DNA of 64,000 nucleotides from an uncultured Polaribacter sp. GTDB lineage: Bacteria; Bacteroidota; Bacteroidia; Flavobacteriales; Flavobacteriaceae. Location of the stretch: assembly GCF_947501385.1 (NCBI RefSeq), contig NZ_CANMVP010000021.1:23246-87245 (forward strand). The letters run 5' to 3'. A program made the position numbers and the translations under genes. Below are positions 44,026-53,554 of this stretch, one piece after another. The stretch's first letter is position 1. The number at the start of each line of letters is the position of its first letter. The notes beneath the pieces are model-generated. The model ran no database searches. It had not been told where the DNA came from and saw only the letters and a program-made list of their open reading frames with translations.

Positions 44026-44961
44026 ATGAAACAAACTACCAATTCAATTTTAATGATTCGTCCTATTCATTTTAGGATGAATGAACAAACTGCTGTAAAT
44101 AATTACTTTCAAGAGGAGTTATCTCTAAAAAATACTGAGATCAATAAGAAAGCACAAGAAGAGTTTGATGCCTATGTTTTTAAATTGAAAAGTTTTGGTG
44201 TAGAAGTTATTGTGATTTCTGATACCGAAAAATTTGATACACCAGACTCCATTTTTCCAAATAACTGGATTTCTTTTCACGCAGATGGTTCTGTAGGTTT
44301 ATACCCAATGTTTGCAGAAAACAGACGCTTAGAAAGAAGAGAAGATATTTTAACAACGCTAGAAGAAAATGGTTTTGTGATAGAGAATGTAATTGATTAT
44401 ACTTCTGCAGAAGAGGAAGATTTATATTTGGAAGGTACTGGAAGCATTATCTTAGATCGTGTAAATAGAAAAGCATACTGCGCGCTGTCTGCAAGAGCTA
44501 GTGAAGAATTGTTTATTGAGTTTTGTGAAGATTTTGAGTATACCCCAGTTGTTTTTGTGGCAAATCAAACGGTTGAAGACAAAAGAGCACCTATATATCA
44601 TACCAATGTCATGATGTGTATTGCTGAAACATTTGCAGTGATTTGTTTAGAGACGATAGACGATACATCTGAAAGAAAAAATGTATTAAAACATTTAAAA
44701 GAAGACGGAAAACAAGTAATTGAAATTTCTGAAGCGCAAATGCATCATTTTGCAGGAAATATGCTGCAAGTAAAAGGAAAAGATAATGAATTGTTTTTAG
44801 TGATGAGTCAAGCAGCTTACGATGCTTTATCACAAAGTCAAATTTCAAAAATTAAAAATCACTGTAAAATTATCTCAAGCTCTTTAGAAACAATAGAAAC
44901 TTGTGGTGGTGGAAGTGCACGTTGTATGATGGCAGAAATTTTTCTTCCCAAAGCGCATTAG
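44026..44961 (+). CDS. ctlX: Citrulline utilization hydrolase, CtlX type
   Basis: MIRPIHFRMNEQTAVNNYFQ, DSIFPNNWISFHADGSVGLYPMFAENRRLERR, ETCGGGSARCMMAEIFLP. Confidence 0.88.
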   Translation: MKQTTNSILMIRPIHFRMNEQTAVNNYFQEELSLKNTEINKKAQEEFDAYVFKLKSFGVEVIVISDTEKFDTPDSIFPNNWISFHADGSVGLYPMFAENRRLERREDILTTLEENGFVIENVIDYTSAEEEDLYLEGTGSIILDRVNRKAYCALSARASEELFIEFCEDFEYTPVVFVANQTVEDKRAPIYHTNVMMCIAETFAVICLETIDDTSERKNVLKHLKEDGKQVIEISEAQMHHFAGNMLQVKGKDNELFLVMSQAAYDALSQSQISKIKNHCKIISSSLETIETCGGGSARCMMAEIFLPKAH

Positions 44962-45636
44962 ATGAGTCTACTTTTTTTAGCAATTGCACCTGTTTTAGTA
45001 ATCATCATTTATATTTATTTTAAAGATACATATGAAAAGGAACCTATTGGGCTTTTAACAAAAAGTTTCTTATTAGGTGCAACGGTAAGTATTATCATCA
45101 CATTTGTAGTTGGCTATTTGGCTGCAATTATTTTACCACTAACAGATGCTAAAAATATATTTCAGCAATTTTTAAAAGCATTTTTTGTGGTGGCACTTGT
45201 AGAAGAGTTTTCCAAATACTTAATTGTAAGGTATTACGCTCAAAGGAAGCGCGATTTTAATGAATCATTTGACGGAATTGTTTATGCTGTAATGGTTTCT
45301 ATGGGTTTTGCCGCTTTAGAAAACATTCTGTATACTTTTCAATATGGCGCGGGTACTGGTTTGCTTAGAGCTTTTACGGCAGTTCCTGCACACGCAACTT
45401 TTGGAATTTTGATGGGCTATTTTATGGGGAAAGCAAAATTCTCTAACCATAGAGTAAAACTAAATATCGCAGGACTTCTCTTCGCTACACTATTTCACGG
45501 TTTCTATGATTTCTTCTTGTTTATTAATTTTATACCCGGAATTTCAATCGGAGCTTTTATTTCTTTAATTATAGGAATTGTGCTTTCTAGAAAAGCAATC
45601 AAAAGACATCAAAATAGCTCTAATTTTAGAGTTTAA
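44962..45636 (+). CDS. PrsW-family intramembrane metalloprotease
   Basis: LVEEFSKYLIVRYYA EExxK motif, FDGIVYAVMVSMGFAALEN, HATFGILMGYFMG, FHGFYDF. Confidence 0.9.
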   Translation: MSLLFLAIAPVLVIIIYIYFKDTYEKEPIGLLTKSFLLGATVSIIITFVVGYLAAIILPLTDAKNIFQQFLKAFFVVALVEEFSKYLIVRYYAQRKRDFNESFDGIVYAVMVSMGFAALENILYTFQYGAGTGLLRAFTAVPAHATFGILMGYFMGKAKFSNHRVKLNIAGLLFATLFHGFYDFFLFINFIPGISIGAFISLIIGIVLSRKAIKRHQNSSNFRV

Positions 45637-47280
45637 TTATTTTTTTAAAACCTCTTCAATAATTGTACCCGAAGTACTGTTAGGAGCTTCAATTTTTAAT
45701 AGGTTCGCAATAGTTGGAGCAATGTCTATAATATCATATTTTTGGGTTGAAGACCCTTTTTGTATTCCATTTCCATAGAAGATAATTGGAACATGCGTGT
45801 CATAGGAATAGCCAGAACCATGACTGGAACCTTTTCTACCGTAAATTAGAGTTGCTGGATAAGGAATCATTAAAACGTCTCCAGAGAATTTTTGGTTGTA
45901 ACCATTTTGAAGAGCATTCATAATGCCTTCTGTAAAATTGGTGGTTTGTAAAGTTCTTGCGGTAACTGCTTTATAGATCTTGTCAAAATTTACAACTTCA
46001 TCAGCTAATCTTTGAGCAACTACATTTCTGTCTAACCCTAGAGATTCAATCTTATCTTTATTTAAAAATATCTGATAATTCGAAACATTTTCAATCAATT
46101 CTTTAGAGTTAAAATACTTTTGGGTAACCTCTAACATAAAATCTCTAAACGCTTTTTTCGTATTCATATAATGCGCAGGAATTTTTAAAGATTGTAAATA
46201 AGAGGGCACATGAACAGCTGCATGATCTGCTGTTAGAAAGAGTGTGTATTTTCCTTTACCAACTTCAGCATCTAAAAAATTAAAAAAATCTGCTAAATCT
46301 CTATCTAAGCGCAAATAAGTGTCTTCTGTTTCTACAGCAGCAACACCATATCTATGACCTACATAATCTGTAGATGAAAAACTTACCGTTAAAAAATCTG
46401 TGTACTTACTTTTTCCTAATTGTTCTCCTTTAATTACAGCTTTCGCAAAATCTACGGTATACGTATTTCCTGCGGGTACTGTTTTTATCAAGCTGAAATT
46501 TTCGTTTTTCTCTCTTAGCTTTTTTAAATCTTTAGGAAACGTAGGTGTTTCTTGTCCGTTTAAATTATTTTCGAAAATATTGTTATCTGCAATACTATTT
46601 TTATAGGTTTTTATATCGTATAATGTATTCCAAGTAGTATTTAAATATTCATCTGCTTTGTTGTTATTATTGAATTTTTTTAACCAATCTGGTAATTCAT
46701 TCATATAAAAAGAACTTGTAATCCATTGGTTTTTATCGCCCCCATCATACCAATAGGCTGCAGTTGCCGTATGTCCTACGGGTAGAATGGCAGCTCTGTC
46801 TTTTATAGAAATTCCAATGGTTTTTCCATGCATGTTTTGCGCTAAATGCAGTTGGTCTGCAATGGTAGTTGTAAATAATCTATGGGGAGATTTTTTTCCA
46901 ACAGTGCCATCATTACCAATAGTCCTGTAATTGTTATCATCAACACAATAAATGCTTTTTTTTAAAAACTTGTCATACCAATTATTAGATATAATACCAT
47001 GATTGTTTGGTGTTGTTCCTGTAAAAATAGAAGAATGCCCAACAGCGGTATAGGTAGGAATGTAATTAAAATGCGCGTTTTCTAACGAAAATCCATCCTT
47101 AAGAATTCTATGAAAGCCATCTTCTCCGTATCTATCTGCATACCTCGTTAAATAATCATAACGCATTTGATCGATAACAATACCAACGACTAATTTTGGT
47201 TTTTCTAATTTTTTTTCAGTTGTATGACAACTTGAAAAAAGAAGAATCAATCCTAAAAAGTATAAAAAAGCTCTTTTCAT
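45637..47280 (-). CDS. PafA-like alkaline phosphatase family protein
   Basis: LVVGIVIDQMRYDYLTRY, HSSIFTGTTPNNHGIISNNWYD, LFLTADHAAVHVP, lipobox SSCHTTEKK. Confidence 0.9.
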   Translation of the reverse strand: MKRAFLYFLGLILLFSSCHTTEKKLEKPKLVVGIVIDQMRYDYLTRYADRYGEDGFHRILKDGFSLENAHFNYIPTYTAVGHSSIFTGTTPNNHGIISNNWYDKFLKKSIYCVDDNNYRTIGNDGTVGKKSPHRLFTTTIADQLHLAQNMHGKTIGISIKDRAAILPVGHTATAAYWYDGGDKNQWITSSFYMNELPDWLKKFNNNNKADEYLNTTWNTLYDIKTYKNSIADNNIFENNLNGQETPTFPKDLKKLREKNENFSLIKTVPAGNTYTVDFAKAVIKGEQLGKSKYTDFLTVSFSSTDYVGHRYGVAAVETEDTYLRLDRDLADFFNFLDAEVGKGKYTLFLTADHAAVHVPSYLQSLKIPAHYMNTKKAFRDFMLEVTQKYFNSKELIENVSNYQIFLNKDKIESLGLDRNVVAQRLADEVVNFDKIYKAVTARTLQTTNFTEGIMNALQNGYNQKFSGDVLMIPYPATLIYGRKGSSHGSGYSYDTHVPIIFYGNGIQKGSSTQKYDIIDIAPTIANLLKIEAPNSTSGTIIEEVLKK

Positions 47281-47391
47281 TTCGGGAAGAAAATTTAATA
47301 TTTCATCAAAAGTAATTATTTTTTATTTTGAAGTGTATTAATTAACACTCAATTAAGCATTATTTAATACTTTAGCTTAAAATTTGTATGA

Positions 47392-48132
47392 ATGACATAT
47401 ATAGAACATGTAGGTAAATACTTTATGATGCTAGGTCGCGTTTTTAGAAAGCCACAAAAACCACGCATTTTTTACCAAGCTTTAATGAAAGAAGTTGATG
47501 ACCTAGGACTTAAGTCTCTAGGAATCATAATGTTTATATCCTTTTTTATTGGAGGGGTAATTGCACTTCAAACGGCATTAAATTTAGACAGTCCGTTTAT
47601 ACCAGACTCTTTAATTGGTTTTGCAGCAAAAAGATCTATTATATTAGAGTTTGCACCCACTTTTTGTTCAATTATTTTAGCAGGAAAAGTAGGTTCTTAT
47701 ATTACTTCTAGTATCGGTACGATGAGAGTTACCGAACAAATAGACGCACTAGACGTTATGGGGATCAACTCCATTAACTTTTTAGTACTACCCAAAGTAA
47801 TCGCTGCTTTATTCTTTTATCCTTTTTTAATTGCTTTGGCAATGGCTTTAGGAATTTTTGGAGGTTGGGTTGCAGGGGTGCTTTCTGGTTTATTTGCAGG
47901 AACAGATTACATTACTGGACTTCAAACTGATTTTAAACCTTTTTTAATTGTGTATGCTTTGATAAAAACATTGGTATTTTCTTTTCTAATTGCTACCGTA
48001 CCCTCTTATCATGGGTATTATGTAAAAGGAGGATCTATTGCGGTGGGAAGAGCAAGTACGCAATCTGTAGTTTGGACCACTATTTTAATTGTAGTCGCCA
48101 ATTATATTTTAACACAATTGTTATTAACTTAA
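47392..48132 (+). CDS. MlaE-family ABC transporter permease
   Basis: ISFFIGGVIALQTALNL, AGKVGSYITSSIGTMRVTEQIDALDVMGINSINFLVLPKV. Confidence 0.92.
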   Translation: MTYIEHVGKYFMMLGRVFRKPQKPRIFYQALMKEVDDLGLKSLGIIMFISFFIGGVIALQTALNLDSPFIPDSLIGFAAKRSIILEFAPTFCSIILAGKVGSYITSSIGTMRVTEQIDALDVMGINSINFLVLPKVIAALFFYPFLIALAMALGIFGGWVAGVLSGLFAGTDYITGLQTDFKPFLIVYALIKTLVFSFLIATVPSYHGYYVKGGSIAVGRASTQSVVWTTILIVVANYILTQLLLT

Positions 48133-48136
48133 GACT

Positions 48137-48904
48137 ATGATAGAAGTTAAAAATTTACATAAAGGTTTTGGAGGTGTAGAAGTTCTAAAAGGAATATCAG
48201 CAACCTTTTTACCAGGAAAAACAAACCTTATTATTGGGCAAAGTGGTTCTGGAAAAACAGTATTCTTAAAATCTTTAATTGGTTTACATATTCCAGAACA
48301 AGGCACTATTTCTTTTGATGGAAAAGTAAATACAAATTTTACAGAAGAAGAAAGACAACAATGGAGGCAAGAAATAGGCATGGTTTTTCAAGGAAGTGCA
48401 TTGTTTGATTCTCAAACGGTTGAAGACAATGTGATGTTTCCACTTAAAATGTTCACGAAAAAAACAAAATCAGAAATGTTAGATCGTGTAAACTTTGTTT
48501 TAAATCGTGTAAACTTAGAAAATTCAAATAAAAAATTACCAGCAGAATTGTCTGGAGGAATGCAAAAGAGAGTTGCCATTGCCAGAGCAATTGTGATGAA
48601 TCCTAAATATTTATTTTGTGATGAACCCAATTCTGGTTTAGATCCTCAAACAGCCATTGTAATTGATAATTTAGTTCAAGAAATTACAGAAGAATATAAG
48701 ATTACTACGGTCATAAATACCCACGATATGAATTCTGTTATAGAGATAGGAGAAAAAATAGTTTTTTTAAGAAAAGGTATTAAAGAGTGGGAAGGGTCTA
48801 GTGAAAACATATTTTCAACTGATAATGAAGCGGTTGTAGATTTTGTGTATTCTTCTAATTTATTGAAAAAAGTAAGAGAAGTTTATTTAAATGAAACAAA
48901 ATAG
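48137..48904 (+). CDS. MlaF-like ABC transporter ATP-binding protein
   Basis: Walker A GQSGSGKTVF, signature ELSGGMQKRVAIARAI, Walker B LFCDEPNSGLDP. Confidence 0.95.
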   Translation: MIEVKNLHKGFGGVEVLKGISATFLPGKTNLIIGQSGSGKTVFLKSLIGLHIPEQGTISFDGKVNTNFTEEERQQWRQEIGMVFQGSALFDSQTVEDNVMFPLKMFTKKTKSEMLDRVNFVLNRVNLENSNKKLPAELSGGMQKRVAIARAIVMNPKYLFCDEPNSGLDPQTAIVIDNLVQEITEEYKITTVINTHDMNSVIEIGEKIVFLRKGIKEWEGSSENIFSTDNEAVVDFVYSSNLLKKVREVYLNETK

Positions 48905-48964
48905 AAAAATGTTTTTTTATTGTAAAATAAAGCATACATTTGCACCCGTTAAAAACAAAAGAAT

Positions 48965-49037
48965 GACCTGGTAGCTCAGTTGGTAGAGCATCTCCCTTTT
49001 AAGGAGAGGGTCCTGGGTTCGAGCCCCAGCCCGGTCA
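48965..49037 (+). tRNA. tRNA-Lys (anticodon TTT)
   Basis: Cloverleaf GACCTGG-TA-GCTC..GAGC-A-TCTCC-CTTTTAA-GGAGA-GGGTC-CTGGG-TTCGAGC-CCCAG-CCCGGTC-A; one T-C mismatch in the acceptor stem; TACATTTG -7 motif upstream. Confidence 0.95.
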
Positions 49038-49040
49038 CTA

Positions 49041-49072
49041 AAAACTCCGCACATTGTGTGGAGTTTTTTTTT
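49041..49072 (+). terminator. Rho-independent terminator after tRNA-Lys
   Basis: ACTCCGCACATTGTGTGGAGTTTTTTTTT. Confidence 0.8.
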
Positions 49073-49142
49073 ATTTTAACACTATGCCAACAGTCTTAAA
49101 GGATTTTTATCAATATTTTTGTTTCATTATTTCTTTATAATT

Positions 49143-49679
49143 ATGAACAACCTTTTTTTAATTCTTTTAACAATCGTATGTATGAGTGCTACTACTAAAA
49201 CAATTTTTGATTTTAATTCAGACTCCAATATTTCTAATTGGAGAATTGTTGATGATGTGGTGATGGGAGGAAGGTCTCGTGGGAACTTTAAAATGAATGA
49301 AGAAAGTTTCGGAGTATTTTATGGAAATGTTTCTTTAGAAAACAACGGCGGATTCTCCTCCTTACGCTATCGTTTTTCTCCAATAAACGTAAAAGATTTT
49401 AAAGAGGTAGTTTTAAGAGTGAAAGGTGATGGTAAAAAATATCAATTCAGACTAAAAGATGATGTGTATAATTCCCATTCTTTTATTGCTACTTTTGAAA
49501 CAAACGGAGAGTGGCAAACCATAAAAATTACCCTCTCAGACATGTATCCTGCATTTAGAGGAAGAAAATTAGATATGAATCATTTTTCTTCAGAAAATAT
49601 AGAAGAACTCGCTTTTTTAATAGGAAATAAAAAAGAACAAAGCTTTCAACTAGAGATTGATAAAATCTACTTACAGTAA
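49143..49679 (+). CDS. CIA30-family protein (likely start at 49143)
   Basis: FDFNSDSNISNWRIVDDVVMGGRSRGNF...GFSSLRYRF. Confidence 0.85.
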   Translation: MNNLFLILLTIVCMSATTKTIFDFNSDSNISNWRIVDDVVMGGRSRGNFKMNEESFGVFYGNVSLENNGGFSSLRYRFSPINVKDFKEVVLRVKGDGKKYQFRLKDDVYNSHSFIATFETNGEWQTIKITLSDMYPAFRGRKLDMNHFSSENIEELAFLIGNKKEQSFQLEIDKIYLQ

Positions 49680-49742
49680 TTTTTTACACCCATTTTTCAG
49701 AGAACTTTTTTTGTATCTTTCCGGCATTCTAAATGATAGCAT

Positions 49743-51215
49743 ATGGAAGAAGATATAGAAAAGAATATAAAACCACATCCGGAGGAAGATGTTAAGCAAA
49801 GTGCTCAGAATGAGGCCAAAGGTTTATTAGAAAGCATTCGAAAGTTTTTAATTGAACTCTTTGACTTTAGAGACGATACAGATCATGAAGCTACGTTAGA
49901 AGCAATTAAGGCAGATATACCTTTTAAAGGTGCCACTGCTTGGGTGCTTATTTTTGCCGTATTTGTGGCCTCTATAGGATTGAATGCCAATTCTACTGCA
50001 GTTGTTATTGGAGCCATGCTAATATCTCCTTTAATGGGACCAATTTTAGGTATCGGTATGTCTTTTGCATTAAATGACATTAATACCTTTAAAAAATCGC
50101 TGATCAACTTAGGCATCATGATTGGGCTAAGTTTATTTGCTTCCTTTCTCTTCTTTTATTTCTTTCCGTTAAGTGAAGACAATTCAGAATTGTTAGGAAG
50201 AGTAAGTCCAGATATTCGAGATGTTTTAATCGCCTTTTTTGGAGGTTTGGCTTTAATGGTTGCAAGAACTAAAAAAGGAACCATTGCCTCTGTAATTTTT
50301 GGTGTGGCTATTGCTACTGCGTTAATGCCACCTTTATGTACAGCCGGTTATGGTTTGGCAAAAGGTAATTTTTCTTACTTTTTTGGTGCGATGTATTTGT
50401 TTACAATCAATACCATTTTTATTGCTTTGGCAACATTTTTAGTATTGAAATTATTGCGTTTTCCAATGCATAAATATGCAAATGCTGCGAAGAGAAAAAG
50501 GTACTCTACCATTGCAACGGTAGTTGGTATTGCCGTGATGATCCCTGCTATTTTTACCTTTATTAATGTATTTCAGGACAACCAAGTAAATACTCAAATA
50601 AATGCTTTTATTAAAAACGAAATAAAAGCAAATAAGTCTCTACAGTTAATTGACTGGGATAAAGACATTGATAAAAAAGAAATTTATTTAAACTTTTTTA
50701 ACGAAATTACGGATGCTACTGAGAATGACTTAACAAACGAATTGTCAAACATCGTTTTTTATCCAAATATTGGAGATTTTCAACTAAAAATTAAAGGAAG
50801 CGATACAAAGAGTTTCGAACTGATTACAACTGCTTATAAAGAGAAACGAGAAGAGCTCCAGGAAAGTAAAAATATCATTGCGGGTTTACAGAAGCAAATA
50901 ACAGCATTACAAGAAACGATCTCTACTTTAAACACTAGGATTGAGCAAGATGCATTGAATAAAAATCAGAAAGTGGTTGCTTTTAGTAGAATTGCAAAAG
51001 ACGCAAAAATTAGATATGTAGATATTAAAGAAATTAGTTTTGCAAATGTGTTGTCCTCTAAAGATTTTATAAAAATAGATACCATACCCATTGCGACTAT
51101 AAAATGGAATCGAAAATTATCTGATAGTATTATTGCACCAAAAGAAAGAGAATTAAGACGTTGGTTGCAAAAAGAAATGGCACTAGATACACTTTTTATT
51201 AAAAGAGATAGATAA
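49743..51215 (+). CDS. DUF389 / TIGR00341-family membrane protein
   Basis: AVVIGAMLISPLMGPILGIGMSFALND, GLALMVARTKKGTIASVIFGVAIATALMPPLCTAGYGLA. Confidence 0.88.
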   Translation: MEEDIEKNIKPHPEEDVKQSAQNEAKGLLESIRKFLIELFDFRDDTDHEATLEAIKADIPFKGATAWVLIFAVFVASIGLNANSTAVVIGAMLISPLMGPILGIGMSFALNDINTFKKSLINLGIMIGLSLFASFLFFYFFPLSEDNSELLGRVSPDIRDVLIAFFGGLALMVARTKKGTIASVIFGVAIATALMPPLCTAGYGLAKGNFSYFFGAMYLFTINTIFIALATFLVLKLLRFPMHKYANAAKRKRYSTIATVVGIAVMIPAIFTFINVFQDNQVNTQINAFIKNEIKANKSLQLIDWDKDIDKKEIYLNFFNEITDATENDLTNELSNIVFYPNIGDFQLKIKGSDTKSFELITTAYKEKREELQESKNIIAGLQKQITALQETISTLNTRIEQDALNKNQKVVAFSRIAKDAKIRYVDIKEISFANVLSSKDFIKIDTIPIATIKWNRKLSDSIIAPKERELRRWLQKEMALDTLFIKRDR

Positions 51216-51226
51216 AAAAGACCGTT

Positions 51227-51808
51227 TTAAAAGAGTGTCTTTAGTCTTACAATATTTCTTAAAAAGAACAAAATCAATGTATCGCTGTCAAATCCTTTGC
51301 GTATTTTTTTAAAGGCTGTTCTCATATGCGATTCTACTGTTTTTTTTGAGATATTTAGTGTTTTCGCAATTTCATCATACTTTAAACCGCCTAATTTGTT
51401 GAGCTCTAATACTTTTTTACAAACAGGTGGTAAGGTTTCAATAAGCTGTTTTAATTTTTTAATTCTAGAATTTATCAACTCTTTATCTTCAGGAATGGCA
51501 TCTCGTAAGGTCTTTTCTTTAATTTCCCCCAGTAAATGCGTTCTGTGTTTTGTTTTTCGGTATTGATCAATATACGTAGTATAAGAAACCCAGTATAAAT
51601 AGCCTTTTACCGTTTTACTAATATTCAAATCGTGCCGGTTCATCCACAAGGTCATAAACACCTGCTGTACAATATCTTCTGAGCTATAAATATCATGAGA
51701 AAGCGATCTGATATACCCCACAAGAGGTTTGTAATACTTCTTAAAAAGTACATCAAAAGCAGCACGGTCATCTTTTTTAATGCTAAGAATTAATTCTTGG
51801 TCTTTCAT
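51227..51808 (-). CDS. RNA polymerase ECF-type sigma-70 factor (Bacteroidetes FecI-like)
   Basis: DRAAFDVLFKKYYKPLVGYIRSLSHDIYSSEDIVQQVFMTLW (region 2), LNKLGGLKYDEIAKTLNISKKTVESHMRTAFKKIR (region 4). Confidence 0.93.
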   Translation of the reverse strand: MKDQELILSIKKDDRAAFDVLFKKYYKPLVGYIRSLSHDIYSSEDIVQQVFMTLWMNRHDLNISKTVKGYLYWVSYTTYIDQYRKTKHRTHLLGEIKEKTLRDAIPEDKELINSRIKKLKQLIETLPPVCKKVLELNKLGGLKYDEIAKTLNISKKTVESHMRTAFKKIRKGFDSDTLILFFLRNIVRLKTLF

Positions 51809-52060
51809 AAATCAACGGATATATGGGTATTATTTTGTTGGGAAATATACATAAAAAATAGATAGTAGTTTTTATTTGAAGTGGTAGTAGGGCAGAATCA
51901 GTACTGAATTCTTTTTTAACAAAGTATGATTCTGCTCTGCATTGGTAGGTCATCGAAAGAATTGTCCTAAAAGGAATGGTATTGTACATTCAATTCCTCA
52001 AAAAATTTGAAGCGGAATATGATGAGCGATTTCTTTTTGATTTTCTGGATGATGTATAAC

Positions 52061-52082
52061 CCTGCCTTTGCTGGCAGGCAGG
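52061..52082. repeat. CCTGCC...GGCAGG hairpin repeat (copy 1)
   Basis: CCTGCCTTTGCTGGCAGGCAGG. Confidence 0.7.
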
Positions 52083-52351
52083 TCCTACAGAGTATTGTGT
52101 TTGGGGTGTTCTTGTTTCTATATTGCCTGATGCCCTAGGGGAAAATGTTTTATTTTTTCAATATTAAATTAGTTGCTACACTACCTTGATACGGGCAAAT
52201 GAATGTTTTTTTAAATGTATGGGTAGGTCTTAGGAAGCCAACAGAAACCAACATTAGGAATCGATACCTAAATTTTTTAACTTTCCACTAAGGGTTTTTG
52301 CAAACTGAAATCGATATACTAATAGAGACTCCCAAACAATACGATTATTGA

Positions 52352-53554
52352 ATGAAAAATACCATACTAAAATATTTAACAGAGAACAGCATTACAGCTA
52401 CAGAGCTAGAGCAGTTGATTCATTGGCTTAAAAAACCTGAAAACCTAAAAGAATTTCAGGCGTATATTAAAGAGAACTACCATTTGAATATGGTATATGA
52501 TGTGATTGATGATGAAGCCGCCCTTCAAAAAGTAAAAAGAGCTATTAAAAATCAAGAAAAACCAGTACGTAGCTTCTATCTGCGTTATGCAGCGGCAGCA
52601 GCCGTATTTATTGGTGTGTTGGCTACAGGCTATTTCTTTAGAGGCAACATATTCAATACCACTATAGAAACCACCCCTATCATTGTCAACAACCAAATAG
52701 AAACGGGTACCGACAAAGCAAAACTAACCCTAGCCTCTGGAGAAGAAATTACCTTAATTAAAGGCGCCTCCTTCCAAAGTGCCAATGCCACCAGCAACGG
52801 AGAAGAAATCGTCTACCAAGAAACCAGAAACCAGAAACCAGAAACTAGAAACCAAATAACCTACAACACCCTAACCATCCCCAGAGGCGGCCAATTTACC
52901 ATGACCCTAGCCGACGGCACCCAGGTATGGCTCAACTCAGAAACCCAAATTAAATACCCAGTAGCCTTTACCAAAGGAGAAACAAGACAGGTAGAACTTA
53001 TCTATGGTGAAGCCTATTTTGACGTTTCCCCAAGTACAGCACATAAAGGAGCGTCCTTTAAAGTAGTGTCTCCGTCATTAACGTCATTGCGAGGTACGAA
53101 GCAATCTGTCAATAACAACCAAATCATAGAAGTATTGGGTACTGAGTTTAACCTTAAAGCCTATAAAGACGAAACCACACTCTATACCACGCTGGTAGAA
53201 GGCAAAGTACGGGTGCACTACGGAGACCAAAGTAATACGCTGCTACCTGGGCAACAGGCAGTATTACATAGTACGCAGCAACAAATGGAGATAAAACAAG
53301 TAAACCCCCACCGAGAAACCGCCTGGAGGCATGGCGAGTTTATGCTAGCCCATAAAACCCTAAAAGAAATCATGCAGGTGCTGTCACGTTGGTATGATAT
53401 GGAGGTTCGCTTTACCAGGCCAGAACTGGGCGAGGTACGTTTTGTAGGGGTATTGGGCAAAGACCAAACCATTGTAGAAATACTAAATACCATTAAAAGC
53501 TTTGGGGTAATTAACGATTATAAAATTAATAACAAAACAGTAACGCTTATGTAG
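52352..53554 (+). CDS. FecR-family anti-sigma factor
   Basis: LTIPRGGQFTMTLADGTQVWLNSETQIKYPVAF, GEAYFDVS, C-terminal LSRWYDMEVRFTRPELGEVRFVGVL. Confidence 0.93.
   Translation: MKNTILKYLTENSITATELEQLIHWLKKPENLKEFQAYIKENYHLNMVYDVIDDEAALQKVKRAIKNQEKPVRSFYLRYAAAAAVFIGVLATGYFFRGNIFNTTIETTPIIVNNQIETGTDKAKLTLASGEEITLIKGASFQSANATSNGEEIVYQETRNQKPETRNQITYNTLTIPRGGQFTMTLADGTQVWLNSETQIKYPVAFTKGETRQVELIYGEAYFDVSPSTAHKGASFKVVSPSLTSLRGTKQSVNNNQIIEVLGTEFNLKAYKDETTLYTTLVEGKVRVHYGDQSNTLLPGQQAVLHSTQQQMEIKQVNPHRETAWRHGEFMLAHKTLKEIMQVLSRWYDMEVRFTRPELGEVRFVGVLGKDQTIVEILNTIKSFGVINDYKINNKTVTLM
52820..52854 (+). repeat. Heptanucleotide tandem repeat (GAAACCA)x5 inside the fecR coding sequence
   Basis: GAAACCA GAAACCA GAAACCA GAAACTA GAAACCA. 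Confidence 0.95.
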
